This document shows, piece by piece, positions 25,079 through 33,887 of a stretch of 50,982 bases of DNA. Within the stretch, counting starts at the first letter, position 1; every line of letters begins with the position of its first letter. Below the pieces are notes generated by a model. It was not told where the DNA came from. It saw nothing but the letters and a program-made list of their open reading frames with translations, and searched no databases. This DNA comes from Burkholderia pseudomultivorans (GTDB lineage Bacteria; Pseudomonadota; Gammaproteobacteria; Burkholderiales; Burkholderiaceae), in the NCBI RefSeq assembly GCF_902499075.1, contig NZ_CABVPP010000055.1:1-50982 (forward strand), in the 5' to 3' direction. A program made the position numbers and the translations under genes.

Positions 25079-26419
25079 ATGCGCCCCGATCTCCCGTCCG
25101 CCGTCACGTCCTCTGCGCCGCCAGTCAGCCCGTTCGCGCGGATCGCCGCCGTCACGATCCTGACCGGCGTCGGCGCGGGCCTCGGTGGCATGCTGCTGGC
25201 GTTGCTGCTGCATGCGATCCAGCATGTCGCGTACGGCTACAGCGTCGCGCACGTGATCGGCAACCAAAGCTTCCTCAGCGGCGTGACCGACGCCGATCCG
25301 CTGCGCCGGCTCGCGGTGCTGGTCGTCTGCGGGATCGTGGCCGGCGGCGGCTGGTGGCTGCTCTACCGCTACGGACGGCCGCTCGTCAGCATTCGCCGCG
25401 CGGTCCGCGCGGCCGATCCGCGCATGCCGTTCGTCAGCACGACCGTGCATGCGCTGCTGCAGATCGTCACCGTCGCGCTCGGCTCGCCGCTCGGCCGCGA
25501 AGTCGCACCGCGCGAGATCGGCGCGCTGCTCGCGGGCCGCTTCGCGCATCGCGCGGGGCTCACGTCCGGCGACTGCCGGCTGATGGTCGCGTGCGGCGCC
25601 GGTGCGGGGCTCGCGGCCGTCTACAACGTGCCGCTCGGCGGCGCGATCTTCGTGCTCGAAGTGCTGCTCGGCAGCTTCGAGCTGCGCGCGCTGATCGTCG
25701 CGATCGTGACGTCGGCGATCGCCGCGGCGGTCGCGTGGATCGGCCTCGGCAACGAACACCAGTACACGGTGCCGCCGTTCGTATCGAGCACGCCGCTCGT
25801 CGTGTGGTCGATCGTCTGCGGCCCGCTGTTCGGCTTCGCCGCGTACGGCTTCGTGCGGCTCACGAGCCACGCGCGCGGACATGCACGGAAGGACTGGCGG
25901 CTGCCCGTGCTCGCGCTGCTCAATTTCGCGATGATCGGCTGGCTCGCGATGCGGTTTCCGCAACTGCTCGGCAACGGCAAGGGGCCGGCATCGCTCGGTT
26001 TCGACGGCACGCTGACGATCGGTCTCGCGGCCGTGCTGCTCGCGCTGAAGGTGCTGATCGAGGCGACCAGCCTGCGCGCGGGCGCGGAGGGCGGGCTGCT
26101 GACGCCCGGCCTCGCGAACGGCGCGCTGCTCGGCATCGTGCTCGGCGGGCTGTGGAGCGTCGTATGGCCGGGCCCGTCGATCGGCGGCTGCGCGCTGATC
26201 GGTGCAAGCGCGTTTCTCGCGGCGTCGATGCAGATGCCGATCACCGCCGTCGTGCTGCTGCTCGAATTCACGCGCGCGAATCACGACTGCCTCGTGCCGA
26301 TGCTGCTGGCGGTGGCCGGGTCGCTCGTCGCGTACCGGTGGGCGGAGCGGCTGGCGGAGCGCCGGCGCCGCGCGCAGGCGATCGGAGTGATAGGCGAGCA
26401 CGCCGCGGCGACGCGGTAG
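25079..26419 (+). CDS. ClC-family chloride channel/transporter, atypical
   Basis: A 446-residue membrane protein of the ClC superfamily. The gating block reads LGSPLGREVAPREIGALLAG, where Glu141 matches the external gating glutamate (E148 of E. coli ClC-ec1). The ACGAGAGLAAVYNVPLGGAI block and GGLLTPGLANGALLGIVLGG are the other anion-pathway signatures. The usual first signature GSGIP is not recognisable; the equivalent loop is RPLVSIRRAV. The internal proton glutamate (E203 in IIEEM) is Val195 in FVLEVL, which argues against ordinary chloride/proton exchange. ATG 25079 lacks a strong ribosome-binding site. The neighbours give no hint of role. Confidence 0.85.
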   Translation: MRPDLPSAVTSSAPPVSPFARIAAVTILTGVGAGLGGMLLALLLHAIQHVAYGYSVAHVIGNQSFLSGVTDADPLRRLAVLVVCGIVAGGGWWLLYRYGRPLVSIRRAVRAADPRMPFVSTTVHALLQIVTVALGSPLGREVAPREIGALLAGRFAHRAGLTSGDCRLMVACGAGAGLAAVYNVPLGGAIFVLEVLLGSFELRALIVAIVTSAIAAAVAWIGLGNEHQYTVPPFVSSTPLVVWSIVCGPLFGFAAYGFVRLTSHARGHARKDWRLPVLALLNFAMIGWLAMRFPQLLGNGKGPASLGFDGTLTIGLAAVLLALKVLIEATSLRAGAEGGLLTPGLANGALLGIVLGGLWSVVWPGPSIGGCALIGASAFLAASMQMPITAVVLLLEFTRANHDCLVPMLLAVAGSLVAYRWAERLAERRRRAQAIGVIGEHAAATR

Positions 26420-26669
26420 CGCGGCGTGCAGGCCGGCTCGGACACGCAGTGCGCGAGGCCGGCCGCAGCGTCGTCACACGCGGCACGTCGCGCGGGCCGA
26501 CGCGACACACGCGCATACGGCAGCGCGCAAGACTGCGCGGTCGCCTTCCCAATGTCTCCTCGTTCCCGCCGAAGCGGATTTGCCGGTTCTGTGCAAGAAT
26601 CCGCGCGACCCGCGCTTCCATCCACAACGACACGCGCGGACGTCCCTATCAGGAAACGAGGAGCACAAG

Positions 26670-27992
26670 TTGATTCAGAGAATTTCCGGCTTTTTCACGC
26701 AGGTGGTCCACCGCGTGCTGCCCGACCCGTTGATTTTCGCGATCCTGCTGACGATCGTGACGTTCGCGCTGGCGTTCGGCCTGACGCCGAACACGCCCGT
26801 GCAGCTCACGACGATGTGGGGCTCGGGCTTCTGGAACCTGCTCGCGTTCTCGATGCAGATGGTGATGATTCTGGTCACGGGCCATGCGCTCGCGAGTTCG
26901 CCGCCCGTCAAGCGTCTGTTGGTCGCGCTGGCAAGCGCGGCACGCACGCCGGCGCAGGGCGTGATGCTGGTCGCGTTCGTCGGTGCGCTCGCGTGCGCGA
27001 TCAACTGGGGCTTCGGCCTCGTGCTCGGCGCGATGCTCGCGCGCGAGGTCGCGCGCCGTGTCGCGGGCAGCGACTACCGCCTGCTCGTCGCCTCCGCGTA
27101 CATGGGCTTCCTGAGCTGGCACGGCGGCCTGTCCGGTTCGGTGCCGCTTGTCGCGGCGACCAAGGGCAACCCGATGGAGAAGACCATCGGCCTGATTCCC
27201 GTGTCGGAGACGATCTTCACCGGCTACAACGCGTTCATCACGATCGGCCTGATCGTGATGCTGCCGTTTCTGGCGCGGATGATGATGCCGAAGCCCGGCG
27301 ATGTCGTCAGCGTCGATCCGGCGCTGCTGGCCGAGCCGCCGAGCGTCGAGCGCAAGCTCGGGCCCGACGCGACGCTCGCGGAGCGGATGGAGGAGAGCCG
27401 CCTGCTGTCGATCCTCGTCGCGGTGCTGTGCGCGGCATTCCTCGTGCTGAAGTTCGTGCAGAAGGGCTTCGCACTCGACATCGATACCGTGAACCTCGCG
27501 TTCCTCGCGGCCGGCATCCTGCTGCATCGCACGCCGATGGCCTATGCGCGCGCGGTGGCCGGCGCGGCGCGCGGCGCGTCGGGAATCATGATCCAGTTTC
27601 CGTTCTACGCGGGTATCCAGGCGCTGATGGATCACTCGGGACTGGCGGGCGTGATCACGAAATGGTTCGTCGATATCGCGAACGTCCACACGTTTCCGCT
27701 GCTCGCGTTCCTCAGCTCGGCCGTGATCAATTTCGCGGTGCCGTCGGGCGGCGGTCACTGGGTCGTGCAGGGGCCGTTCGTGATGCCGGCTGCGCAGGCG
27801 CTCGGCGCGGATCTCGGCAAGGCCGCGATGGCGATCGCCTACGGCGAGGCGTGGACCAACATGGCGCAACCGTTCTGGGCGCTGCCCGCGCTCGCGATCG
27901 CGGGGCTCGGCGTGCGCGACATCATGGGGTACTGCGTGACGACGCTGTTGTTCTCCGGCGTCGTGTTCGTCGCGGGGATGTACCTGTTCTGA
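26670..27992 (+). CDS. atoE: Short-chain fatty acid transporter (AtoE family)
   Basis: A 440-residue inner-membrane protein beginning LIQRISGFFTQVVHRVLPDP, with the AtoE signatures FAILLTIVTFALAFGLTP, LLAFSMQMVMILVTGHALAS, INWGFGLVLGAMLAREVARR, LSWHGGLSGSVPL and VPSGGGHWVVQGPFVMPAA. The family carries short-chain fatty acids such as acetoacetate, butyrate or valerate. The start is TTG 26670, chosen because ACGAGGAGCACAAG lies just before it and the family begins at about this point; an upstream ATG at 26580 would add an arginine- and histidine-rich extension without membrane character. The atoD/A/B genes are not adjacent. The 250 bp before it hold nothing recognisable. Confidence 0.9.
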   Translation: MIQRISGFFTQVVHRVLPDPLIFAILLTIVTFALAFGLTPNTPVQLTTMWGSGFWNLLAFSMQMVMILVTGHALASSPPVKRLLVALASAARTPAQGVMLVAFVGALACAINWGFGLVLGAMLAREVARRVAGSDYRLLVASAYMGFLSWHGGLSGSVPLVAATKGNPMEKTIGLIPVSETIFTGYNAFITIGLIVMLPFLARMMMPKPGDVVSVDPALLAEPPSVERKLGPDATLAERMEESRLLSILVAVLCAAFLVLKFVQKGFALDIDTVNLAFLAAGILLHRTPMAYARAVAGAARGASGIMIQFPFYAGIQALMDHSGLAGVITKWFVDIANVHTFPLLAFLSSAVINFAVPSGGGHWVVQGPFVMPAAQALGADLGKAAMAIAYGEAWTNMAQPFWALPALAIAGLGVRDIMGYCVTTLLFSGVVFVAGMYLF

Positions 27993-27997
27993 CGCAA

Positions 27998-28038
27998 CCG
28001 GCGCGATGCAGGCCGGTTCAGTGCCTGCATCGCGCCGG
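27998..28038. terminator. Perfect 16-bp hairpin between convergent transporters
   Basis: CCGGCGCGATGCAGGC (27998-28013) and its exact complement (28023-28038) enclose a 9-nt loop. It starts 6 bp after the atoE stop and ends 18 bp before the convergent MFS stop. There is no T tract, but stem strength and position indicate a bidirectional terminator or transcript-end stabiliser. Confidence 0.7.
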
Positions 28039-28055
28039 AGCGGCGCACGCGGGCG

Positions 28056-29384
28056 TCAGCCGCGCGCCCGTGCCTCGACTCGCTCGTGGCCGTGACGCAG
28101 CGCGAGGCTCGCGAACGCGGCCACCAGCAGCGCCGCCGCGAGCAGCGTCAGCCCGTTCTTCGCATTGCCGGTCGCCTGCTCGATCGCGCCGACGACGGTC
28201 GGACCGACGAAGCCGCCGAGCAGGCCGCAGGTATTCACGAGACCGAGGCCGCCGGCCAGCGCGCTGCCCGCCAGACGCGACGCGGGAAACGTGAACACGA
28301 TCGATTGCACGACGAAGAACATCGACGCGGCCGCGCATACGCAGACGAGGCCCGCCACCGGCGACGCATGCGCGGCGCCGACCATCCCGGCCGCCATCAC
28401 GACGAGCCCCGCGCACAGCAGCCGGCGCGCATGGCGCGACGCGCGCGCGAAGCGCGGCAGCGTCGCGGCGCCGAGTGCGGCGGCCAGCCACGGCAGCGCG
28501 GTCAGCAGCCCGACGGCGAACGGCGACACGCGCCCCGACGCGCCGATGATGCCGGGCAGGAAGAAGATCACCGTATAGATCGTCAGTTGATGGCAGAAGT
28601 ACACGAAGATTGCGAGCCAGATCTGCGGATCGCGCAGTGCCGCGCCGAACGCGTGTCCGCCGTGCGCGGCGATACCCGCGTCCTGCTCGGCGGCCAGCGT
28701 GCGCTCGAGCGCGCGCCCGGTCTCGGGCGCGAGCCACGGCGCGGCGCTCGGCCGGTCGGGCAGGCGCGTCCACACGACGAACGCGAGCAGGATGGCGGGA
28801 ATCCCTTCGACGACGAACAGCCATTGCCAGCCGTGGAAGCCGAGCGTGCCGTCGAGTTCGATCAGTGCGCCGGCCAGCGGCCCGCCGACGATGTTCGCGA
28901 TGCACACGCCGAGCAGGAAATAGCCGGTCGCCCGCGCGCGCTCCTCGCGGCCGAACCAGTAGGTCAGGTACAGCATCACGCCCGGAAACAGGCCGGCTTC
29001 GGCGACGCCGAGCAGCAGGCGCATCACGTAGAACGAGGTCTCGCCGCGCACGAACGCCATCGCGACCGACAGCGCGCCCCACGTGATCATGATCCGCGTG
29101 ATCCAGAAGCGCGCGCCGACGCGGTGCATGATCAGGTTGCTCGGGATTTCGCACAGCGCATAGGTCAGGAAGAACAGCCCCGCGCCGAGCCCGTATGCGG
29201 CCGACGAGATGCCGAGATCGACGCCCATCGAGTGCTTCGCGAACGCGATATTGGTGCGGTCGAGGAAGCTGATCACATAGGCGGCGATCAGCAGCGGCAT
29301 GAGTTTGCGGAACAGCAGCCGGTTCAGCGACGCGCTCGCGTCGCCGACGGCGGAAGGCAAGGCCTGGGCGTGATGAGTGGACAT
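28056..29384 (-). CDS. MFS transporter, anion:cation symporter type, of the BKACE operon
   Basis: A 442-residue major facilitator protein of the ACS group: LIAAYVISFLDRTNIAFAKH, CEIPSNLIMHRVGARFWITR and LLGVAEAGLFPGVMLYLTYW are the family blocks. About twelve membrane spans. It is the last gene of a leftward cluster (GntR regulator, SDR dehydrogenase, beta-keto acid cleavage enzyme, transporter), so it probably imports the hydroxy or keto acid that the enzymes process. ATG 29384 has CCGGAG upstream. The 223-bp gap to the preceding gene contains a strong hairpin, so expression may be lower or separately controlled. The substrate is unknown. Confidence 0.87.
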   Translation of the reverse strand: MSTHHAQALPSAVGDASASLNRLLFRKLMPLLIAAYVISFLDRTNIAFAKHSMGVDLGISSAAYGLGAGLFFLTYALCEIPSNLIMHRVGARFWITRIMITWGALSVAMAFVRGETSFYVMRLLLGVAEAGLFPGVMLYLTYWFGREERARATGYFLLGVCIANIVGGPLAGALIELDGTLGFHGWQWLFVVEGIPAILLAFVVWTRLPDRPSAAPWLAPETGRALERTLAAEQDAGIAAHGGHAFGAALRDPQIWLAIFVYFCHQLTIYTVIFFLPGIIGASGRVSPFAVGLLTALPWLAAALGAATLPRFARASRHARRLLCAGLVVMAAGMVGAAHASPVAGLVCVCAAASMFFVVQSIVFTFPASRLAGSALAGGLGLVNTCGLLGGFVGPTVVGAIEQATGNAKNGLTLLAAALLVAAFASLALRHGHERVEARARG

Positions 29385-29536
29385 GCGGACGACTCCGGTA
29401 AGGGCGAACCGGCGCGCACGGCAAGCACGGTGCGCCGCGTTCGACAAATGCCGCCGCGCCACGCGCAGCGGATGGGCAGACGACGGAGCCGCGCGCCGGC
29501 GGCGCTCGACGGGAGCGGGGCGATGATGGGCGTCCT

Positions 29537-29562
29537 GGCGCCGGCCGGCTCGGGCCGGCGCC
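29537..29562. terminator. Intercistronic hairpin within the BKACE cluster
   Basis: GGCGCCGGCC and GGCCGGCGCC pair perfectly around a 6-nt loop in the gap between the cleavage-enzyme and transporter genes. No T tract follows. It may attenuate transcription or protect the upstream message from 3' decay. Confidence 0.45.
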
Positions 29563-29607
29563 GTGTCTCTGCGCTTGCGGTTCGGGTGTGGGGGCGTATC
29601 CCGGCGC

Positions 29608-30540
29608 TCAGAAATTCACCGCGTCGCCGCCCTTGAGCGCGAGCATCGCGCGGGCCTCGGCCGGCGTCGCGATCTCCAGCGACAGGCCTTCGAGCACCTG
29701 CCGCATCTTCAGCACCTGTGCGGCGCTCGATTCGGCGAGCCGGCCGGGCGCGATCCACAGCGAATCCTCGAGCCCGACGCGCACGTTCGCGCCCTGCGCG
29801 GCGCCGATCGTCGCCAGCGGAATCTGGTTGCGGCCCGCGCCGAGGATCGACCACACGTAGTCGTCGCCGAACAGGCGGTCGGCCGTGCGACGCATGTGCA
29901 TCAGGTCTTCCGGATGCGCGCCGATCCCGCCGAGCAGGCCGAACACGCTTTGCACGAAGAACGGCGGCTTCGCGAGCCCGCGATCGACGAAATGCGCAAG
30001 GTTGTACAGATGCGAAATGTCGTAGCACTCGAACTCGAAACGCGTGCCGTTCGCACCGCAGCGCGTGAGGATCGTCTCGATGTCCGCGAAGGTGTTCTTG
30101 AACACGAGGTCGCGGCTCTTCTCGAGATGCTCGCGTTCCCACGGATGCTTCAGTTCGCGAAAGCGCTCGAGCATCGGGTAGAGCCCGAAATTCATCGAGC
30201 CCATGTTCAGCGACGCGATTTCCGGCTGGAAATGCAGTGCGGGCTGCAGCCGTTCGTCGACGCTCATGTGCGGACTGCCGCCCGACGTCAGGTTGATCAC
30301 CGCGTCGGTCTGCGCCTTGATGCGCGGCAGGAATTCGGCGAACACGGCCGGATCCTGCGTCGGCTTGCCGTCCGACGGATTGCGCGCGTGCAGGTGCAGG
30401 ATCGCGGCGCCGGCCTGCGCGGCCGCGACGGCGGCCGTCTCGATCTGGTGCGGCGTCACGGGCAGGTACGGCGACATCGACGGCGTGTGGATCGCGCCGG
30501 TCGGCGCGCAGGTGATGATGACTTTGCGAACGTTTGCCAC
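29608..30540 (-). CDS. Beta-keto acid cleavage enzyme (BKACE, DUF849)
   Basis: A 310-residue TIM-barrel enzyme of the BKACE family, founded on 3-keto-5-aminohexanoate cleavage enzyme. It transfers the acyl part of a beta-keto acid to acetyl-CoA, yielding acetoacetate and a new acyl-CoA. Family marks are VIITCAPTGAIHTPSMSPYL, AAILHLHARNPSDGKPTQDP (the HLH zinc ligands), VINLTSGGSP, EIASLNMGSMNFG and NVRVGLEDSLW. The start is GTG 30540, fixed by AAGGAACTCC before it. A dehydrogenase gene lies 35 bp upstream and an ACS-type transporter downstream. Many BKACE substrates remain unassigned, and this one cannot be read from sequence. Lysine fermentation is unlikely because its partner genes are absent. 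Confidence 0.92.
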   Translation of the reverse strand: MANVRKVIITCAPTGAIHTPSMSPYLPVTPHQIETAAVAAAQAGAAILHLHARNPSDGKPTQDPAVFAEFLPRIKAQTDAVINLTSGGSPHMSVDERLQPALHFQPEIASLNMGSMNFGLYPMLERFRELKHPWEREHLEKSRDLVFKNTFADIETILTRCGANGTRFEFECYDISHLYNLAHFVDRGLAKPPFFVQSVFGLLGGIGAHPEDLMHMRRTADRLFGDDYVWSILGAGRNQIPLATIGAAQGANVRVGLEDSLWIAPGRLAESSAAQVLKMRQVLEGLSLEIATPAEARAMLALKGGDAVNF

Positions 30541-30575
30541 GGAGGAGTTCCTTTCGATGAACGACGCGGGACGCG

Positions 30576-31373
30576 TCACAGCACTTCGACGTTGCCGCAC
30601 ACGGAAATCGCCTGCCCGGTGATGCCATGCCCGCCCGGCGAGCACAGGAACAACGCGGTCGCCGCGATCTCGGCGGGATCGGTCATGCGGCGCAGCGAGA
30701 TCTTCTCGAGATAGCGCTTCTCCATCTCGTCGTAGCCGATGCCGAGCTGCTGTGCGCGCGCCTCGATCACGCGGCGCATGCGCGGGCCGCGCACGATGCC
30801 GGGCTGGATCGCATTCACGCGGATGCCGAGCGGGCCCAGTTCGATCGCCAGGCTTTTCACGAGGCCGACGACGGCCCATTTGGTTGCCGCATACGGCGTG
30901 CGGTACGCATAGCCGAGCCGGCCCGCGACCGACGACAGCGCGATGATCGCGCCGCCGGGCTTCGACTCGCGCAGCAGCGGCACCGCGCGCCGCGCGAACT
31001 GGAATTGCGCGTTGAGGTTGATTGCGACCGTCTGTTCCCACTGCACCGGATCGATCTCGTCGATGCCGCCGGTCGGGCCTGCGATGCCCGCGTTGTTGAC
31101 CAGCACGTCGAGCCCGCCGAGCGTCGCGGCGACGTCCGAGAACACGCGTTCGACGGCGGCCGGATCGGATACGTCGGCCAGCGTCGCGCCGATGGCCGCA
31201 CGCGACGGCCGGTCGGCCAGCGCGGCGATCGCCGCTGGCGACGCGTCGCAGACATGCACGCGCGCATCGCATTGCGCGAACGCGTCGGCGATTTCGAGGC
31301 CGATGCCCGATGCGCCGCCCGTCACGAGGACGCGCAGGCCGTTATAGGGTTTGAGCAGATCGGAAGCGGTCAT
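30576..31373 (-). CDS. SDR-family NAD(P)-dependent dehydrogenase
   Basis: A 265-residue classical short-chain dehydrogenase. The cofactor motif VLVTGGASGIGLEIADAF, the NNAG segment (DVLVNNAGIAG), the catalytic serine in IIALSSVAGRL and the YxxxK pair in RTPYAATKWAVVG are all present, followed by NAIQPGIVRGPRM. In this operon it most likely oxidises a beta-hydroxy acid to the beta-keto acid cleaved by the next enzyme; that is inferred from gene order. ATG 31373 follows GGAGAC. The 35-bp gap to the cleavage-enzyme gene supports co-transcription. Specific substrate and preferred cofactor are unknown. Confidence 0.9.
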   Translation of the reverse strand: MTASDLLKPYNGLRVLVTGGASGIGLEIADAFAQCDARVHVCDASPAAIAALADRPSRAAIGATLADVSDPAAVERVFSDVAATLGGLDVLVNNAGIAGPTGGIDEIDPVQWEQTVAINLNAQFQFARRAVPLLRESKPGGAIIALSSVAGRLGYAYRTPYAATKWAVVGLVKSLAIELGPLGIRVNAIQPGIVRGPRMRRVIEARAQQLGIGYDEMEKRYLEKISLRRMTDPAEIAATALFLCSPGGHGITGQAISVCGNVEVL

Positions 31374-31440
31374 GCCGGGTTGTCTCCATCGTTGATGTGG
31401 TCGGATTCGGCGTCGTTCGCGCACGCGCGCGGGCCGTGCG

Positions 31441-32151
31441 CTACGGTTTCGCGTTCGCGCGGCGCGGCGTCTGTTCGGCCCGCAGCGTTTCGGCGAGATC
31501 GTGCGCGGCGCCGCCGATGTCGAGCGCGATGCCGGCGCGCACGCCCGCGCCGTCGCGCCGTTCGAGCGCGTCGACGATGGCGCGGTGCGCGTCCATCGAG
31601 CGCCGCATGTGCGGCACGTCGAGCGCGACCATGTTCAGGAACGGCCCGACGCGCATCCACAGGTTCTCGACGATCGCCAGCGTGCTTTCGCTTGCGCCGT
31701 GCGCATAGATCGCGCTGTGAAACGCGAAGTTGCTTTGCAGATAGGCGCGGGACCGGCCCGCTTCAGCGTGTGCCTGCATCGTTTCGCAGGTCTTGCGTAC
31801 GGCGGCGATCTGCGCTTCGGTCATCCGCGCGCACGCCCGCTCGGCGATGCAGCCTTCGAGTGCGATGCGCACCTCGCGCAGTTCGTCGAGCGTGTCGAGC
31901 GTCATCGGCGGCACGACGAGCGCGCGGTTCGGGCCGTCCACGAGCGCACGCTCGGCGCGCAGCCGGGTGAGGGCGGCGCGCACGGGCATCGTCGACGAGC
32001 CGACGGCTTCCGCGACGCTGCGCAGGCTCAGCGCCTGGCCGGGCGCGAAACGGCCGCTCATCAGTGCTTCGCGCAATTGCTGGTAGACCTTGTCGGCCAT
32101 CGTTTCCTGTTCGATGGCTTTCAATGCGGGCGGGACGATACGAGGCGCCAA
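31441..32151 (-). CDS. GntR-family (FCD) regulator of the BKACE operon
   Basis: A 236-residue GntR protein. The N-terminal winged helix is KVYQQLREALMSGRFAPGQA with SLRSVAEAVGSSTMPVRAAL; the C-terminal all-helical FCD ligand domain includes LREVRIALEGCIAERACARM and SNFAFHSAIYAHGAS with metal-binding histidine candidates. It is the first gene of the leftward cluster and should regulate it in response to an organic acid. The start is TTG 32151 on the strength of AGGAG nine bases upstream; ATG 32100 with AGGAAAC before it is a credible alternative and would remove 17 residues. Confidence 0.88.
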   Translation of the reverse strand: MAPRIVPPALKAIEQETMADKVYQQLREALMSGRFAPGQALSLRSVAEAVGSSTMPVRAALTRLRAERALVDGPNRALVVPPMTLDTLDELREVRIALEGCIAERACARMTEAQIAAVRKTCETMQAHAEAGRSRAYLQSNFAFHSAIYAHGASESTLAIVENLWMRVGPFLNMVALDVPHMRRSMDAHRAIVDALERRDGAGVRAGIALDIGGAAHDLAETLRAEQTPRRANAKP

Positions 32152-32182
32152 GGCGGGAGTCTCCTGGGTTTGATCTGCGATC

Positions 32183-32192
32183 TGTGATCACA
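32183..32192. promoter_or_regulatory. TGTGATCACA palindrome, candidate GntR operator
   Basis: A perfect 10-bp palindrome 31 bp upstream of the GntR TTG start, inside an AT-richer promoter patch. FCD regulators bind short palindromes of this size. It could equally be half of a Crp-like site. Confidence 0.35.
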
Positions 32193-32371
32193 CTTGCGAT
32201 GGGCGAAGTTTTATCCATCGGCGCGAAGGCGTCAAGGTGAAAGGGATCAGGGAAAACGAGGGGGAGGCGGCGGTCCGGTTCCTTGCGCCCGCGCGCGGAG
32301 CCGTCACCGCCGTTGCTCCGCATCCGCGTGCGCAGCCGCCCGCGCGCATCGCGCGGCGGGCGGTGCGACGC

Positions 32372-33790
32372 TCAGTGCACGGGCTCGTCGGTCAGCGTGT
32401 TCAGGAACGCTTCGATATCCTTGATGTCCTGCGCCGACATCGCGGGTGCATCGCCGGGCTTGCGATCGAACGGCGCATCGGTCGTGTCGACGTTCGCGCG
32501 ATACTTCGCCGGAATGTCGTCGTATGCGTCGATCCTGCCGTCCGGCCCGCGCGGATAGAACTTCTGCGGCGCGGTATTGCGCTCGTTGTAGAACGCCATC
32601 ACCTGGTCGAGCGTATGGAACACGCCGTTGTGGAAGAACGCGTGGCGCGTCGCCGCGTTGCGCAGCGTCGGCGTGAGGAACATCCCGCAATACTGCGTCT
32701 GGTCCTTCAGATCCTGCCGGAACGGTCCGCACACGCCGAGATCGTAGAACGCCGGGTTGCGGTTCTGCGCGAGCTGCCGGTTGCGCGGCGCGCCGAGCGC
32801 CTCGTACTGATAATCGGTAAACATCGGCGGCAGGCCGTCCTTGCCGGGCTTCGACAGGTGGCAGCCCGCGCAATTCGCCTTGTCCGGATCGTTGAAGAGC
32901 CGCAGCCCGCGCAGCTCGGCCTGCGTCAGGCGCGCGCGGCCTTCGAGCCAGCGATCGTACTTGCTGTTGTACGGATGAAACGACGTGTCCTCGACCTGAT
33001 AACGCGCGATCGCGAACATCGCCTCCGACACCGCGAGCTGCGGGCTGTCGAACACGCGCGGCCCGAACAGCTGGATGAACTGCGCGCGATGCGCCGATTG
33101 CGACAGCTTGCGCGCGACCGCGTCGATGCTCGTGTTCGCCATCTCGACCGGATTCAGCAGCGGGCCGAACGCCTGCTGCTGCAGCGTGTCGGCGCGACCG
33201 TCCCAGAACATCCCGCCCTGCGGCACGAGTTGCGGCGCGGCGGCCGTGCCGGCCACCTTCTGCGCCTTCACGACGCCGGCCGCCGACGCGGCCTGCTGCG
33301 CGATGCTCGGCGCCGCGTCGTTTTCGCCGGCGTCGGGGCCGATGCTGAAGTTCGGCTGGCGGTACAGGTACATCAGCGACGGCGGCGGGCGGTAACCCTG
33401 CTGCGTCATCGCGAGGCCGCCCGGCTGCACGTCGAGCGCGTTCGGCGGCCCGTACGCGTGGGTGGGGCTGTGGCACGACGCGCACGACTGCCGGCCCGAT
33501 GCCGACAGCGACGGATCGTCGAACAGCGCGCGCCCGAGCTGCGCGACCGCGGACAGCGGCTGCGCGGCCGGCCGCTGCAACACGACCGGATGCGCGTTTG
33601 CGCCGGTCCAGTCGGCGACGACGTCGCCGATCGCCGCCGGCGTGCGCGCGGGAAACGCGATCGCGAACGCGCCGTAGCCGAGCACCGCGGCGCCGGCGAC
33701 GAACGCCGCACGGCGCACGAAGCGGGCAGGGGAACGCGGCGCGATGCGGCCGGAGGCATCGGGGGACGGGAACGCGGGGCGGGCTGTCAT
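32372..33790 (-). CDS. Di-heme cytochrome c peroxidase-family protein
   Basis: A 472-residue protein with an N-terminal membrane anchor or signal (about residues 25-48, after an arginine pair) and two c-type heme sites: CASCH (Cys103, Cys106, His107) and CAGCH (Cys307, Cys310, His311). The rest follows the CcpA/MauG-like family (LGRALFDDPSLSASGRQSCA; QGGMFWDGRADTLQQQAFGP; LTPTLRNAATRHAFFHNGVF). Such enzymes reduce peroxide or carry out heme-based oxidations in the periplasm. It lies 97 bp downstream of a lipoprotein phosphoesterase gene on the same strand and is probably co-transcribed with it. It could be a peroxidase or a MauG-like maturation enzyme; I cannot tell which. Confidence 0.88.
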   Translation of the reverse strand: MTARPAFPSPDASGRIAPRSPARFVRRAAFVAGAAVLGYGAFAIAFPARTPAAIGDVVADWTGANAHPVVLQRPAAQPLSAVAQLGRALFDDPSLSASGRQSCASCHSPTHAYGPPNALDVQPGGLAMTQQGYRPPPSLMYLYRQPNFSIGPDAGENDAAPSIAQQAASAAGVVKAQKVAGTAAAPQLVPQGGMFWDGRADTLQQQAFGPLLNPVEMANTSIDAVARKLSQSAHRAQFIQLFGPRVFDSPQLAVSEAMFAIARYQVEDTSFHPYNSKYDRWLEGRARLTQAELRGLRLFNDPDKANCAGCHLSKPGKDGLPPMFTDYQYEALGAPRNRQLAQNRNPAFYDLGVCGPFRQDLKDQTQYCGMFLTPTLRNAATRHAFFHNGVFHTLDQVMAFYNERNTAPQKFYPRGPDGRIDAYDDIPAKYRANVDTTDAPFDRKPGDAPAMSAQDIKDIEAFLNTLTDEPVH

Positions 33791-33887
33791 GCTGTCGTCG
33801 CTCGGAAATCGGGTGCCGCGCGAAGCGGCGCGTTGAAATGGAAACGGCCGGCGCACGCCGCGCCGGCCTGTCGTTACGTGTTGCCGG

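Noticed and set aside
32336-32363. GC-rich stem downstream of the di-heme peroxidase gene
   Set aside because: The arms are imperfect and low-complexity GC with no T tract; not distinguishable from background.
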